Shown piece by piece: positions 35,865 through 45,664 of a DNA stretch of 64,000 nt (its first letter is position 1; each line of letters begins with the position of its first letter). Source of the stretch: Pseudomonadota bacterium (GTDB lineage: Bacteria > Pseudomonadota > Alphaproteobacteria > Sphingomonadales > Sphingomonadaceae); the NCBI GenBank assembly GCA_029550345.1, contig JAKPHK010000031.1, positions 1 to 64,000 on the forward strand. The letters are read 5' to 3'. A program made the translations under genes and the position numbers. The notes under the pieces were generated by a model that was not told where the DNA came from, searched no databases, and was given only the letters and a program-made list of their open reading frames with translations.

Positions 35865-37994
35865 TTAGTGCCCGCTGGCCAGCGCCGCGAGCAGCAGCAG
35901 CGCCACGATGTTGGTGATCTTGATCATCGGATTGACGGCCGGACCGGCGGTGTCCTTGTAGGGATCGCCGACGGTATCGCCAGTCACCGCGGCCTTGTGG
36001 GCTTCAGAGCCCTTGCCGCCATGGTGGCCGTCTTCGATGTATTTCTTGGCATTGTCCCAAGCACCGCCGCCCGAGGTCATCGAGAGGGCGACGAACAGCC
36101 CACCGACGATCACGCCCAGCAGCAGCGCGCCGAGGGCGGCAAAGCCATCGGCCGCGCCGTTCGGCGAAACCCAGGTGATGATGAAATAGACCGCGATCGG
36201 GGCCAGAACCGGCAGCAGCGACGGGACGATCATTTCCTTGATCGCTGCCTTGGTGACCAGGTCCACGGTGCGGGCATAGTCAGGCTTCGATTCGTAGGTC
36301 ATGATCCCCGGGTTGGCCTTGAACTGCTCACGCACGTCCACCACCACGTCACCGGCGGCGCGGCCCACGGCGGTCATGCCCATCGCACCGAACAGGTACG
36401 GGAGCAGCGCGCCGAGCAGCAGGCCGACGATCACATAGGGATTTTCCAGGCTGAAGCTGACTTCGCCGTTGCTCATGTCACCATCGGCCAGTGCCGGGAA
36501 GAACTCCCGCAGGTCGGTGGTATAGGCGGCGAACAGTACCAGCGCGGCAAGGCCCGCCGAACCGATCGCATAGCCCTTGGTGACGGCCTTGGTGGTGTTG
36601 CCTACCGCGTCGAGCAGGTCGGTCTTTTCGCGGACGCTATCGTCCAGACCGGCCATTTCGGCGATCCCGCCGGCATTGTCGGTTACGGGGCCATAGGCGT
36701 CGAGCGCCACGACCATCCCGGCCAGCGCCAGCATCGCGGTTGCGCCATAGGCGATCCCGATCAGGCCGGCGAGCTGGTAGGCGATGATGATCCCGGCGAC
36801 GATCACGATCGTCGGCAGGGCAGTCGCCTCAAGGCTGATCGCCAGGCCCTGGATCACGTTGGTGCCGTGGCCGGTTTCCGATGCCTTGGCGATCGACTGC
36901 ACCGGACGATAGCTCGTCCCGGTGTAGTATTCGGTGATCCAGATGATCAGACCGGTGATGACCAGGCCCAGCAGTGAGCAATAGAACAGCGCGCGGCCGG
37001 TGATTTCGGTGCCGTCGATCGCGGTTTCCATCCCGCCCAGGGCGTGGCCGGTGGCCCACCAGATCGCCGGAACGGCCAGAACGGCCGAGACCAGGAAGCC
37101 CTTGTACATCGCGCCCATGACGTTGTTCGACGAACCCAGCTTCACGAAGTAGGTGCCGATGATCGAGGTGACGATGCAAACCCCGCCGATCAGCAGCGGC
37201 AGCGCCATCAGGTTGGGCAGCAGATCGCCCGCGCCTTTCAGCAGCAGCGCGGTCAGCACCATGGTCGCGCCAACGGTGACGACATAGGTTTCGAACAGGT
37301 CGGCGGCCATGCCGGCGCAGTCACCCACGTTGTCACCCACGTTGTCGGCGATAACGGCCGGGTTGCGTGGATCGTCTTCGGGAATGCCCGCTTCGACCTT
37401 GCCGACCAGATCGGCGCCCACGTCGGCGGCCTTGGTGAAGATCCCGCCGCCAAGGCGCGCGAAAATCGAGATCAGCGAGGCGCCGAAGGCGAGGGCGACA
37501 AGCCCGTCAACAACCGTGCGATCTTCCCCGCCGACGGTGTAACCCGAAACGGCCGTGAGGTAGTAATAGAACACCGCGATCGCCAGCAGCGCGAGGCCCG
37601 CAACCAGCATCCCGGTGATCGCCCCGGCGCGGAACGCGAGGGTCAGGCCGGCCTGGAGGCCTTGCTGCGCAGCCGCGGCCGTGCGGACGTTCGAGCGGAC
37701 CGAGATGTTCATCCCGATAAAGCCCGCTACGCCCGAAAGCACCGCGCCGATGACGAAGCCGGTGGCCGAGACGGCACCCAGCGTGGCGGCAATGATCACC
37801 GCGACAACCACGCCGACGATGGCGATCGTGGTGTACTGGCGCTTCAGATAGGCTTGCGCGCCTTCCTGGATCGCGCCGGCGATCTCTTGCATCTTTTGAT
37901 TGCCCGCCGGGCTCCCAAGTACCTGGCGGCTGGTGACGAAGCCATAGATGATGGCCAGCAGTCCCAGCAAAATCGCGATCGTGACTGGATTCAC
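35865..37994 (-). CDS. hppA: proton-translocating membrane pyrophosphatase, K+-independent type
   Basis: HppA pumps protons across the membrane while hydrolysing pyrophosphate. The GTG at 37994 ([16 protein letters not shown]) follows a GAGGGGG SD and gives 709 aa with about 16 membrane segments. The catalytic loop [19 protein letters not shown] is intact. The segment [17 protein letters not shown] carries Lys where K+-dependent enzymes have Ala, which marks the K+-independent class. A longer reading frame upstream crosses thiL out of frame and is not coding. It follows thiL on the same strand and is closed by a terminator. Confidence 0.96.
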   Translation of the reverse strand: MNPVTIAILLGLLAIIYGFVTSRQVLGSPAGNQKMQEIAGAIQEGAQAYLKRQYTTIAIVGVVVAVIIAATLGAVSATGFVIGAVLSGVAGFIGMNISVRSNVRTAAAAQQGLQAGLTLAFRAGAITGMLVAGLALLAIAVFYYYLTAVSGYTVGGEDRTVVDGLVALAFGASLISIFARLGGGIFTKAADVGADLVGKVEAGIPEDDPRNPAVIADNVGDNVGDCAGMAADLFETYVVTVGATMVLTALLLKGAGDLLPNLMALPLLIGGVCIVTSIIGTYFVKLGSSNNVMGAMYKGFLVSAVLAVPAIWWATGHALGGMETAIDGTEITGRALFYCSLLGLVITGLIIWITEYYTGTSYRPVQSIAKASETGHGTNVIQGLAISLEATALPTIVIVAGIIIAYQLAGLIGIAYGATAMLALAGMVVALDAYGPVTDNAGGIAEMAGLDDSVREKTDLLDAVGNTTKAVTKGYAIGSAGLAALVLFAAYTTDLREFFPALADGDMSNGEVSFSLENPYVIVGLLLGALLPYLFGAMGMTAVGRAAGDVVVDVREQFKANPGIMTYESKPDYARTVDLVTKAAIKEMIVPSLLPVLAPIAVYFIITWVSPNGAADGFAALGALLLGVIVGGLFVALSMTSGGGAWDNAKKYIEDGHHGGKGSEAHKAAVTGDTVGDPYKDTAGPAVNPMIKITNIVALLLLAALASGH

Positions 37995-38118
37995 GGTACG
38001 CACCCCCTCTTTTTGATGTTTCGTTGGCAAAACCCAGCACTGCTGCGGGGCTTCGGGGGCGGAGCGTATAGGGCGATTTGCGGCAATGCAACGCTTTCCG
38101 CCAGCCTTTTGCCGCGTT

Positions 38119-38985
38119 TCAGCGGTGCTCGTAACCGAGCTTTCCCGAAGGGGCGGCTCCGTCGAGCAGCAACGGTTCGGGCCCCGGTTCCATGACTGTG
38201 CCGATCCTGAATGCGGGCAGAGGCGGCGTGACCTGACCGGGCAAGGTGAACAGCAGCTGATAGTCATCGCCCCAGCGCAGGGCCTCATCGCGCCGATCTT
38301 CTGGCATGGCGATCGGAATGGCGCTGCGATCGAGGGTAAGGGTAACGCCCGAAACCATCGCCATGCGCCTGGCATCGAGCAACAGCCCGTCGGACACGTC
38401 CATGATCGCGCTGACCAGTGGGGCCAGAAGCTGTCCCTCGGCAACAAGCGCGACCGGGCGGCGATAGGCTTCGGAATCGCCTTCGCCAGATTGCAGGGCT
38501 TCGAACCCGGCCAGCGCCGCGCCGACCGGGCCGGTGATCCAGACCTCATCGCCCGGCTTTGCGCCGCTGCGCGGCGGGACGGGGAGGTGGGTGGCAAGGC
38601 CGATAGCGGTTAGGCCCACGGTCTTCGCTCCCGCGGCGCTGACTGTATCGCCGCCCAGCAGCGCCGCGCCATAGCGCGTCAGCGCTGCGCCCAGTCCACG
38701 GAGAAAGGCTGCGTCATCGCCGCCGAGCTGGTAGGACAGCAACACGCCCACCGGACGCGCGCCCTTGGCAGCGAGGTCCGACATATTGGTTGCCACCAGC
38801 CTCCAGGCGACATCATGAAGGTCTTGCCCGGCGAGGAAATGCACGCCTTCGACCATGGTGTCATGGGTCAGGACCAGCGTTTCGCTGCCCATTTCAAGTA
38901 CCGCGCAATCATCGCTGAGGCCGCGCGCGGCGGGGTGCGTGGCGATTGCCCGCAGGGCTTCGATGAAGGCGGCCTCGCCGCTCAG
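38119..38985 (-). CDS. thiL: thiamine-monophosphate kinase, probable CTG start
   Basis: ThiL phosphorylates thiamine monophosphate to thiamine diphosphate. Family motifs include [23 protein letters not shown], and [13 protein letters not shown]. The first ATG (38892) would cut off the conserved nucleotide/Mg motif LSDDCAVL, which lies in frame upstream. Reading back, no ATG, GTG or TTG is available, but a CTG at 38985 gives [15 protein letters not shown], matching the expected N-terminus, and overlaps the nusB stop as CTGA. The full product would be 288 aa. The start assignment is inference. Confidence 0.88.
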   Translation of the reverse strand: MSGEAAFIEALRAIATHPAARGLSDDCAVLEMGSETLVLTHDTMVEGVHFLAGQDLHDVAWRLVATNMSDLAAKGARPVGVLLSYQLGGDDAAFLRGLGAALTRYGAALLGGDTVSAAGAKTVGLTAIGLATHLPVPPRSGAKPGDEVWITGPVGAALAGFEALQSGEGDSEAYRRPVALVAEGQLLAPLVSAIMDVSDGLLLDARRMAMVSGVTLTLDRSAIPIAMPEDRRDEALRWGDDYQLLFTLPGQVTPPLPAFRIGTVMEPGPEPLLLDGAAPSGKLGYEHR

Positions 38986-39428
38986 CTGCGCACCGCTTTC
39001 GCCACGCCATCGAGTACGGCGTTGACGAATTTTGCCTCGCGCTGTTCAAAGAAGGCGTGGGCGATATCGACGTATTCGCTGATCGCCGTGCCGGTCGGCA
39101 CGTCGGCGCGGGCCATCAGTTCCCATGTGCCTGCGCGCAGAATCTGGAGCATGGTCTTGTCAAGCCGTTCCAGTTTCCAGCTTTCCGCCAGCTTGCCTGA
39201 AAGGAGCGTGTCGATCTCGTCGCGCCGGGCATCGACGCCGTTGACCACGGCATCGAAGAAGGCCACCTCGGCCTCGGCATATTGATCGCCTTCAATCTCG
39301 GCGCCGAGCCGGTGGCGGTGGAACTCGTCGAGCAGCATGGCCAGCGGGGTGCCTTCCATGTCGATCTGGTAGAGCGCCTGGACGGCGGCCAGCCGCGATG
39401 CGGCACGGGCCCTGGATCGGCCGGTCAT
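38982..39428 (-). CDS. nusB: transcription antitermination protein NusB
   Basis: NusB with S10 (NusE) binds boxA in rRNA leaders to promote antitermination. The 148-aa all-helical protein has SRLAAVQALYQIDM at the start and TWELMARADVPTGTAISEYVDIAHAF near the C-terminus (the VDIA/EYV signature). It overlaps hisD by 4 bp and is coupled to thiL. Confidence 0.96.
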   Translation of the reverse strand: MTGRSRARAASRLAAVQALYQIDMEGTPLAMLLDEFHRHRLGAEIEGDQYAEAEVAFFDAVVNGVDARRDEIDTLLSGKLAESWKLERLDKTMLQILRAGTWELMARADVPTGTAISEYVDIAHAFFEQREAKFVNAVLDGVAKAVRS

Positions 39429-40717
39429 ATTCCTAGTCTCACTTCGATGGATCGGGCGTGGGCGGTCAGCCCTTCGGCGTCGGCCAGTTCAATCGCCGCC
39501 GGACCAACCGCTTTGAGTGCGGCTTCGTCCAACTCGATGAAGCTGGTCCGCTTCATGAAATCGAGCACCGACAGGCCAGAGGAAAACCGCGCGCGCCGCC
39601 CGGTGGGCAGAACGTGGTTGGGGCCAGCCACATAGTCACCCACGGCCTCGGGGGTCATGCGGCCAAGGAACACCGATCCGGCATGGCGGATCTGCTTGAA
39701 CAGCGCCTCGGGCTTATCGGTGGCAATCTGGACGTGTTCGGCGGCCAGCGCATTGGCAAGGGCCGGGGCCTCGTCCAGGCTGGCAACCTCGATGATCGTG
39801 CCGTGGGTGTTCCAGCTTTCGGCGGCGACCCGCGCGGTCGGCAACATCGCCAGCTCCACGCCGATCCGGTCAGCCACCATATCGGCGAACAGCGGATCGT
39901 CGGTGATCAGGATCGATTGCGCGGCCGGATCGTGCTCGGCCTGGCTGAGCAGATCGGCAGCGGTCCATTCCGGCTCGTTCTGGCCATCGGCGATCAGCAG
40001 GATCTCGCTCGGCCCGGCGACCATGTCGATTCCGACAACGCCGTAAAGCTGACGTTTTGCTTCTGCGACCCAGGCATTTCCCGGGCCGGTGATGACGTCA
40101 ACTGGCGCAATTCGCTCTGTGCCATAGGCCAGCGCGGCAACCGCCTGTGCGCCGCCGACGCGCCACACTTCATCCACACCGGCAAGATGCGCCGCGGCCA
40201 GAACCAGCGGGTTCATTTCTCCTTTGGGGCTGGGGGTGACCACAACCAGCCGCTCGACCCCGGCGACCTTGGCGGGAATGGCGTTCATCAGCAGCGATGA
40301 GGGATAGGCGGCGCGGCCGCCCGGCACGTAAAGCCCGGCAGCGTCAACCGCGCGCCAGATCGCACCCATCCGGACGCCAGCTTCGTCAGTCTCGTCGCGG
40401 TTCTTGGGGCGCTGCTTTTCATGGAACGCGCGGATTCGCTGAGCGGCAAGCTCAAGCGCGGCACGCAGATCGGGTTTCAGCGTCTGATAGGCTTCGTGGC
40501 AGTCCTCGGCCGAAACGCGCCAGTCGGCATCCTCGACCAGCCGGTGATGATCGAACCGGGCGGTCAGTTCAGCCAACGCGGCATCGCCGCGATTGCGCAC
40601 GTCAGCCAGGATTACCTGAACGTCGCGCGAAACGTCGGCGGCGCTTTCGCGCCGATCGGCCACGAGGCGCCGAAAAGCCTGGTCAAAGCCCGGCTCGGAA
40701 GACTTCAGCCGCAGCAT
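39425..40717 (-). CDS. hisD: histidinol dehydrogenase
   Basis: HisD oxidises L-histidinol to histidine in two NAD+-dependent steps, with zinc. The 430-aa product carries GPGNAWVAEAKRQLYG, AGPSEILLIAD, QAEHDPAAQSILIT and the C-terminal GPNHVLPT, all conserved. Its start overlaps the hisG stop by one base and its stop overlaps nusB by four bases. Confidence 0.97.
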   Translation of the reverse strand: MLRLKSSEPGFDQAFRRLVADRRESAADVSRDVQVILADVRNRGDAALAELTARFDHHRLVEDADWRVSAEDCHEAYQTLKPDLRAALELAAQRIRAFHEKQRPKNRDETDEAGVRMGAIWRAVDAAGLYVPGGRAAYPSSLLMNAIPAKVAGVERLVVVTPSPKGEMNPLVLAAAHLAGVDEVWRVGGAQAVAALAYGTERIAPVDVITGPGNAWVAEAKRQLYGVVGIDMVAGPSEILLIADGQNEPEWTAADLLSQAEHDPAAQSILITDDPLFADMVADRIGVELAMLPTARVAAESWNTHGTIIEVASLDEAPALANALAAEHVQIATDKPEALFKQIRHAGSVFLGRMTPEAVGDYVAGPNHVLPTGRRARFSSGLSVLDFMKRTSFIELDEAALKAVGPAAIELADAEGLTAHARSIEVRLGI

Positions 40718-41373
40718 CAGGCGGCCTTCCGCTCGGCCACAAGGGCGCGGAACTGTTCAACCAGCGCGGCCACCCGTTCGTCGGTCTTGAGTGCGGCGCG
40801 GTTGACGATCAGCCGGGCCGAAATGTCGAGGATGCGGCTGGTTTCGACGAGGCCGTTGTCCTTGAGGGTCCGTCCGGTTGAAACCAGATCGACGATCCGG
40901 CTGGCCAGCCCCAGTCCGGGCGCGAGTTCCATCGCTCCGTTGAGCTTCACCACTTCGGCCTGGATGCCCATGCCTTCGAAATGGCGGCGGGTCAGGTTGG
41001 GGTACTTGCTGGCGACCCGCAAGTGGCTGACCTGGCCGATCGCCGCCTGCTGTCCTTCCGGCTCGGCGACCGAAAGGCGGCAATGGCCGATGTCGAGATC
41101 AACCGGGGCGTAAAGATCGGGGTAGGCGAATTCCTCAACCACGTCGGAGCCGACAATGCCAAGCTGGGCGGCGCCATGCGCGACGAAGGTTGCGACGTCA
41201 AAAGCCCGGACGCGGATGATCCGCATATCGGAGCCTTCGCAAGCGAAGGACAGCGCGCGGTTCTTCTTGTCGTGAAAACCTGCCTCGGGCACCACACCGG
41301 CCCGCTCCATCAGCGGCAGCGCTTCATCGAGAATGCGCCCCTTGGGCACGGCAAAGGTCAGCGGGCTTGGCAT
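40717..41373 (-). CDS. hisG: ATP phosphoribosyltransferase, short form
   Basis: HisG catalyses the first step of histidine synthesis, joining ATP and PRPP. At 218 aa it is the short form that needs the regulatory partner HisZ; no hisZ lies in this window. Visible motifs are [26 protein letters not shown] and the PRPP-binding [16 protein letters not shown]. It leads the minus-strand hisG-hisD-nusB-thiL-hppA series. Confidence 0.96.
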   Translation of the reverse strand: MPSPLTFAVPKGRILDEALPLMERAGVVPEAGFHDKKNRALSFACEGSDMRIIRVRAFDVATFVAHGAAQLGIVGSDVVEEFAYPDLYAPVDLDIGHCRLSVAEPEGQQAAIGQVSHLRVASKYPNLTRRHFEGMGIQAEVVKLNGAMELAPGLGLASRIVDLVSTGRTLKDNGLVETSRILDISARLIVNRAALKTDERVAALVEQFRALVAERKAA

Positions 41374-41499
41374 AGCCTGCGGCCATTACGGCGCGGCGGG
41401 TGAAAGGGCAAGGAGCGGTGCGGATTTTCCTTGTGCGGCGCAGCAAATCGACGCAGCCTGTTCGCAGACGCACAAGAGTGCGCAGGCAGGAGAGCGGTC

Positions 41500-42597
41500 T
41501 TGGCAGAGGACTACCAATTCATCGATATCAACGCCAGCGGGCCCGGGATTATCGTCGCGGCGTTTGACAACCAGGTGGCTTATTGCACCACATCGGGCGC
41601 TACGGTGACCGCACGGATCTGCGCGGCCCTGCGCGATCTGATCGGGGCGGGTGAAGGCGGCGCGGTGCTCGAACGGGTCCGTTCATGGCCTGGCGCGCCG
41701 CTGGCCGATGCCTTGCCGCTACGTCTTGCCGGGGGGCTCCATGCCCTGCATCTCAAGGGCGCGGAACCGGCGCTGAAAGCGATCTATGACGATCAGGACG
41801 GAACGGATGACGCCGCGATCGTCGCTCAGGCGCTGCACCGGCATGAGGCGGCGCTGCTGGCCTGGCTCGATGGTCCGCCCCAGACCAATGAGGCAGGACG
41901 CTCTGCCAATTTCATCGCCGCAATGCTGTGGTTGGCCGACAAGGGCTTGCCGCCAAAGTTCGCCTGTCTGGAAATCGGATCGAGCGCGGGGATCAACCTG
42001 ATGCTTGACCGGTATCACTACGATCTGGGGGGCGTGCAGGTTGGGCCGGAGCCGGGTGCGATGCGCTTTGCGCCCGAATGGCAGGGCGATTCCCCGCCGG
42101 ACCGGGCGATCGCGATCGCTTCGGCCAAAGGCTGCGATGTGGCCCCGGTCGATCTGACCGATCCGGAACAGGCGCTGCGGCTAAAGGCCTATATCTGGCC
42201 GGAGCACACCGTCCGGTTCGAGCGGATGGCGGCGGCGATTGCCGAAGCGACAAAGGCGGCACCTGACCTGGTAGAGATGAACGCCGCCGATTTTGTCGAG
42301 GCAGAGCTGGCCAGACCGCAGGAGCCCGGGACGACCCGGATGCTGATGCATTCAATCGTCTGGCAATATGTGCCTGCCGATCAGCAAGCCCGGGTAACTG
42401 CAGCGATGGAGGCGGCCGGAGCGCGCGCCACACCGGAACGTCCGCTGGTCTGGGTCTCGCTCGAAGCCAATCGGGTGCTGCACATCCATGAAATGACCGT
42501 GCGGTTCTGGCCGGGCGGGTCCGAACCTGTGGTTGTCACCCGCGCTCATCCGCACGGCGCCTGGATCGGCTGGGGCGGAAGCGACCGGCTGATCTAG
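41500..42597 (+). CDS. DUF2332 family protein
   Basis: The 365-aa protein resembles the uncharacterised DUF2332 family: GGLHALHLKGAEPAL near residue 70, the SAM-methyltransferase-like LEIGSSAGINLMLDRYHYDLG, and the C-terminal GWGGSDRLI. The glycine motif hints at a nucleotide or SAM-like fold, but no activity is established. A TTG at 41500 with AGGAGAG 5 nt before it is the best start; an upstream in-frame start at 41431 lacks an SD. Confidence 0.82.
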   Translation: MAEDYQFIDINASGPGIIVAAFDNQVAYCTTSGATVTARICAALRDLIGAGEGGAVLERVRSWPGAPLADALPLRLAGGLHALHLKGAEPALKAIYDDQDGTDDAAIVAQALHRHEAALLAWLDGPPQTNEAGRSANFIAAMLWLADKGLPPKFACLEIGSSAGINLMLDRYHYDLGGVQVGPEPGAMRFAPEWQGDSPPDRAIAIASAKGCDVAPVDLTDPEQALRLKAYIWPEHTVRFERMAAAIAEATKAAPDLVEMNAADFVEAELARPQEPGTTRMLMHSIVWQYVPADQQARVTAAMEAAGARATPERPLVWVSLEANRVLHIHEMTVRFWPGGSEPVVVTRAHPHGAWIGWGGSDRLI

Positions 42598-42606
42598 CCG
42601 AAGCGT

Positions 42607-43941
42607 TCAGCCTTGCTGCGATTCCCGGGATGTGCGCCGGGCATCGGCTTGTCGGCGCAGGATCGCGCCCAGTTTCCAGCCGCGCCGTTCCATCCGCTCC
42701 ATCCAGCCGCCGTGAAAGCTGCCCCATTCCCAGGTTGCGGCCGCAGCGAAGATTGCGGTCGATCCGGCGAACAGCGCGAGCGAGGACGGGTGCCCGAACC
42801 AGCCCCATAACCCCAGCACTATAGTCGCTGCTGCACCGACCCCGTGCGAGAAGGGAAAGGTCACACTTCCGCTGGAGATCCGTTTGAAGCCGGACAGGCC
42901 GCCCAGGAACAGCAGCATCCCACCGACTACCACCGCGACGAATTCACCGTGCGAAGGTTCAAGCGGATGAGCCATGGCCAGTTCGTCGGCAACCGCCAGA
43001 ACGATGATCCCGGCAACGATCGGGATATGCCAATAGGTAAAAGCCTGCCGCGCGATCAGGCCGGGAAGATCGTGGTTTTCGATATGATGCGCCCCGCGCC
43101 GCGCCCCCATATCGAAATAGAGCCACCACATCGCGAAAGAGCCGACGAAGGTGTTGGCCAGCGCCAGATTCAGGCCCGGCTGCGGCTCGGCGCCGGCATA
43201 GGTTGATCCGATCAGGATCAGTCCTTCGCCCAGGGCTATGATGATGATCAGCCCGCACCGCTCCGCCATGTGCGAACCGGATACGATCCAGTCCGACGTG
43301 GTTGAGCGGCCCAGCCCGGGCACCCGGAAAAACGCCAACGGCCCGCTGTAATCGATCAGCAGCGCCAGCAGCCAGAGCGCGATCCGGTTTTCTTCCTGTT
43401 CGCTGAATGCTCCGCCGATCCACAACGGCGCCGAAGCGCAGAACCAGAGACTGATCCGCAAGAGGTTCCGCCCGGCGCCGGGCCGGTCGCGCTCCATGGT
43501 CCAACTGACATAAAGGCTTCGTCCGACCTGGATTGCCACATAGGCTGCGGCAAAGATCAGCCCGCCGGATCCGAACGCCGTGGGGATCGCCGCCGACATG
43601 ACCAGGCTGAGCAGCATGATCGCGCCCAGCATCAACCGGTTTGCGGCCCGATCAGGGTCAATCCAGTTGGTTGCCCAGGTGGTGTACATCCAGGCCCACC
43701 ATACCGCCGCGAACAGGATCGCGGTTTCCAGCGCGCGCAGCGGGATCAACGATCCCAGCAGGAAATGCGAAAGCTGGGTGATCGCGAAGACGTAAACCAG
43801 ATCGAAGAACAGCTCCAGCTCGGTAACCGCGGCGTGGCCGCCGCCATGGTTGCGCAGCAGAGAACGGCGTTGGCGGGCCTCGGCTGCGGCAATGGCGGCA
43901 CCGATGCCTGGGACCCGACGATCATCAGGTGGTGTGGCCAA
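42607..43941 (-). CDS. low temperature requirement protein A (LtrA) family membrane protein
   Basis: The 444-aa protein has the LtrA hallmark ELEFFFDLVYVFAITQ-type segment (TELELFFDLVYVFAITQLSH) and about ten membrane segments, with ERCGLIIIIALGE in the middle. LtrA was named from cold growth in Listeria; the molecular function is unknown. The TTG at 43941 lies 6 nt after GGAAG and overlaps the end of the epoxide-hydrolase-like gene by 17 bp, so coupling is likely. Confidence 0.88.
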   Translation of the reverse strand: MATPPDDRRVPGIGAAIAAAEARQRRSLLRNHGGGHAAVTELELFFDLVYVFAITQLSHFLLGSLIPLRALETAILFAAVWWAWMYTTWATNWIDPDRAANRLMLGAIMLLSLVMSAAIPTAFGSGGLIFAAAYVAIQVGRSLYVSWTMERDRPGAGRNLLRISLWFCASAPLWIGGAFSEQEENRIALWLLALLIDYSGPLAFFRVPGLGRSTTSDWIVSGSHMAERCGLIIIIALGEGLILIGSTYAGAEPQPGLNLALANTFVGSFAMWWLYFDMGARRGAHHIENHDLPGLIARQAFTYWHIPIVAGIIVLAVADELAMAHPLEPSHGEFVAVVVGGMLLFLGGLSGFKRISSGSVTFPFSHGVGAAATIVLGLWGWFGHPSSLALFAGSTAIFAAAATWEWGSFHGGWMERMERRGWKLGAILRRQADARRTSRESQQG

Positions 43942-44824
43942 GAAAGTCTTCCATCGCTGCGTTGACCGCGTCAGGCGCTTCCCACGGCACGAAATGGCCG
44001 TAATCCGGCACCTTGACCAGGGTCATGTTGGGAACAAGCTGTTCCAATCCCTCAAGGTTTTCGGGCGGCAGGGCCAGATCGTCAAGCGCCCAGATCACCA
44101 GGGTCGGGATCGTTAGCGGCGGGAGCGCCGGGACGGCATAGTCCGCCGGGAGCTGATAAGGCTCGTCAAGCCCGGGCACATAGAGCGGGCTGGCGCGATA
44201 CCAGTTAAGCATCCCGAAGGCCGCGTCCCGATCCTGCCAGTCTTCCAGCAGCCGGGCGCGCTCTTCGGGCTCCATCTTGTCGTCGGTCTCGAACCGCCCT
44301 TCGAAGGCTTTCATCAACATCCCGGCAAGACCGTAATCGCGCACGATCTGATCGTTGGCGGTGTCACGGAATGTGCGCATATACTGGCTCGATTCTCGCT
44401 GGTGGCGGTTCAGCCAGACCAGCTTTGAAAAGCCCACAGGGTGCGGGGCATTGGCGATCACCGCGCGCGGCACCCGGCCGTTCATCTGCCCCATCATTGC
44501 AACGCCCCAGGCAATCGCGCCGCCCCAGTCATGACCGACCACGGTGAACCGATCGACCCCCAGTGCGTCGGCGAGCTGGAACACGTCGCCGATCAGCTTG
44601 TCAGGGGTATAGGCATCGACCTGCTGCGGTTTGGACGATCCGCGATAGCCGCGCTGATCGGGAGCGATGCAGCGGAACCGATCCTTGAAGCGGGCGATCT
44701 GGTGCCGCCAGGTGCGGTGGCTTTCGGGAAAGCCGTGCAGGAAAATCAGTGCCGGCGCATCGCGCGGGCCTTCGTAGATAACGTCCAGCTCAATCCCGCT
44801 AGCCAGGGTAACGCGCTGCATCAT
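43925..44824 (-). CDS. alpha/beta hydrolase, epoxide hydrolase-like
   Basis: The 299-aa protein has HGFPES (residues 30-35) and the nucleophile Asp99 in GHDWGG, the arrangement of epoxide hydrolases and haloacetate/haloalkane dehalogenase relatives. DQRGYRGSSKP and the C-terminal GHFVPWEAPD (catalytic His) also fit. Asp rather than Ser argues against a lipase. It overlaps the upstream SDR gene by 4 bp. Confidence 0.9.
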   Translation of the reverse strand: MMQRVTLASGIELDVIYEGPRDAPALIFLHGFPESHRTWRHQIARFKDRFRCIAPDQRGYRGSSKPQQVDAYTPDKLIGDVFQLADALGVDRFTVVGHDWGGAIAWGVAMMGQMNGRVPRAVIANAPHPVGFSKLVWLNRHQRESSQYMRTFRDTANDQIVRDYGLAGMLMKAFEGRFETDDKMEPEERARLLEDWQDRDAAFGMLNWYRASPLYVPGLDEPYQLPADYAVPALPPLTIPTLVIWALDDLALPPENLEGLEQLVPNMTLVKVPDYGHFVPWEAPDAVNAAMEDFLGHTT

Positions 44825-45630
44825 TCGGCTCCCTTGTTCATGCGTTCAACATAGCCCTTGGCCATGATCGAGCCGATCCGGTCAAGCAGGGCATCCGGCG
44901 TTCGGCGCGCTTCGCCCATCGCCAGTTCGGCGCCTTCGGCCACGATGATCTCGCGCTGACCCGCCAGCATTTCGTCGATCATCCGGGCGGCGGCCTGATC
45001 AGGCGCGATCCCGTTGTCGATCGCCTTGTCCGAAACGCCCCGCTTCGAGCCGTCGGCGGTCAGCGCATTGCGCGAAACGTCGGTGGCGACCGATCCGGGG
45101 TAGATGTTGTGAACCTGAAGGCCCAGGTGAGCGACCTCGGCCCGCAGCGCATCGGCGTAACCGGCGATCCCGAACTTGGCCGCGCAATAGGCGGTGCGCA
45201 TCGGCACCCCGACCTTGCCCGCGATCGAACTGATCATCGCGATCCGCCCACTGCCGCGTGCGACCATCCGGGGCAGGTTGGCCTGGGTCAGTGCGATCGG
45301 GGCAAGGAGATCGACCTCCATGATCTGGCGATAGACCGATAGATCGGTATCGACCGCCAGGCTGCGCTGCGAAATTCCGGCATTGTTGATCAGCACATCG
45401 ACCGCGCCCGCCCAGTCCCAGGCCTGTTCAACCAGCGCCGGGATCGCTGCCACATCGGTAACCTCGAACGGCAGGACCAATGTCACACCGCAGTCACTCG
45501 CCACCTCGGCCAGCGCGGCCTGGTTACGGCCTGAAAGGATCAGGCGATAACCGCGCCCGGCAAAGCCGCGGGCGAGGGCCGCGCCGATCCCTGAAGATGC
45601 CCCGGTTATCCAGACCGTCTGTCCGTCCAT
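44821..45630 (-). CDS. short-chain dehydrogenase/reductase
   Basis: A classical SDR of 269 aa from the ATG at 45630, which has GAGAGGG 7 nt upstream. The cofactor motif TGASSGIG starts at residue 9, NNAG is at 82-85, and the catalytic Ser134/135, Tyr148 and Lys152 (YCAAK) are present. The substrate is unknown. It is translationally coupled to the epoxide-hydrolase-like enzyme, which suggests consecutive steps on a shared compound. A longer frame to 45795 has no family support. Confidence 0.92.
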   Translation of the reverse strand: MDGQTVWITGASSGIGAALARGFAGRGYRLILSGRNQAALAEVASDCGVTLVLPFEVTDVAAIPALVEQAWDWAGAVDVLINNAGISQRSLAVDTDLSVYRQIMEVDLLAPIALTQANLPRMVARGSGRIAMISSIAGKVGVPMRTAYCAAKFGIAGYADALRAEVAHLGLQVHNIYPGSVATDVSRNALTADGSKRGVSDKAIDNGIAPDQAAARMIDEMLAGQREIIVAEGAELAMGEARRTPDALLDRIGSIMAKGYVERMNKGAE

Positions 45631-45664
45631 GTGAAATCCCTCTCCTGATTGTATTCTGCTTTGC

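Noticed and set aside
37995..38597. N-terminal extension of hppA giving a 910-aa protein
   Set aside because: The extra part reads antiphase through thiL; the GTG at 37994 has a good SD and the family N-terminus.
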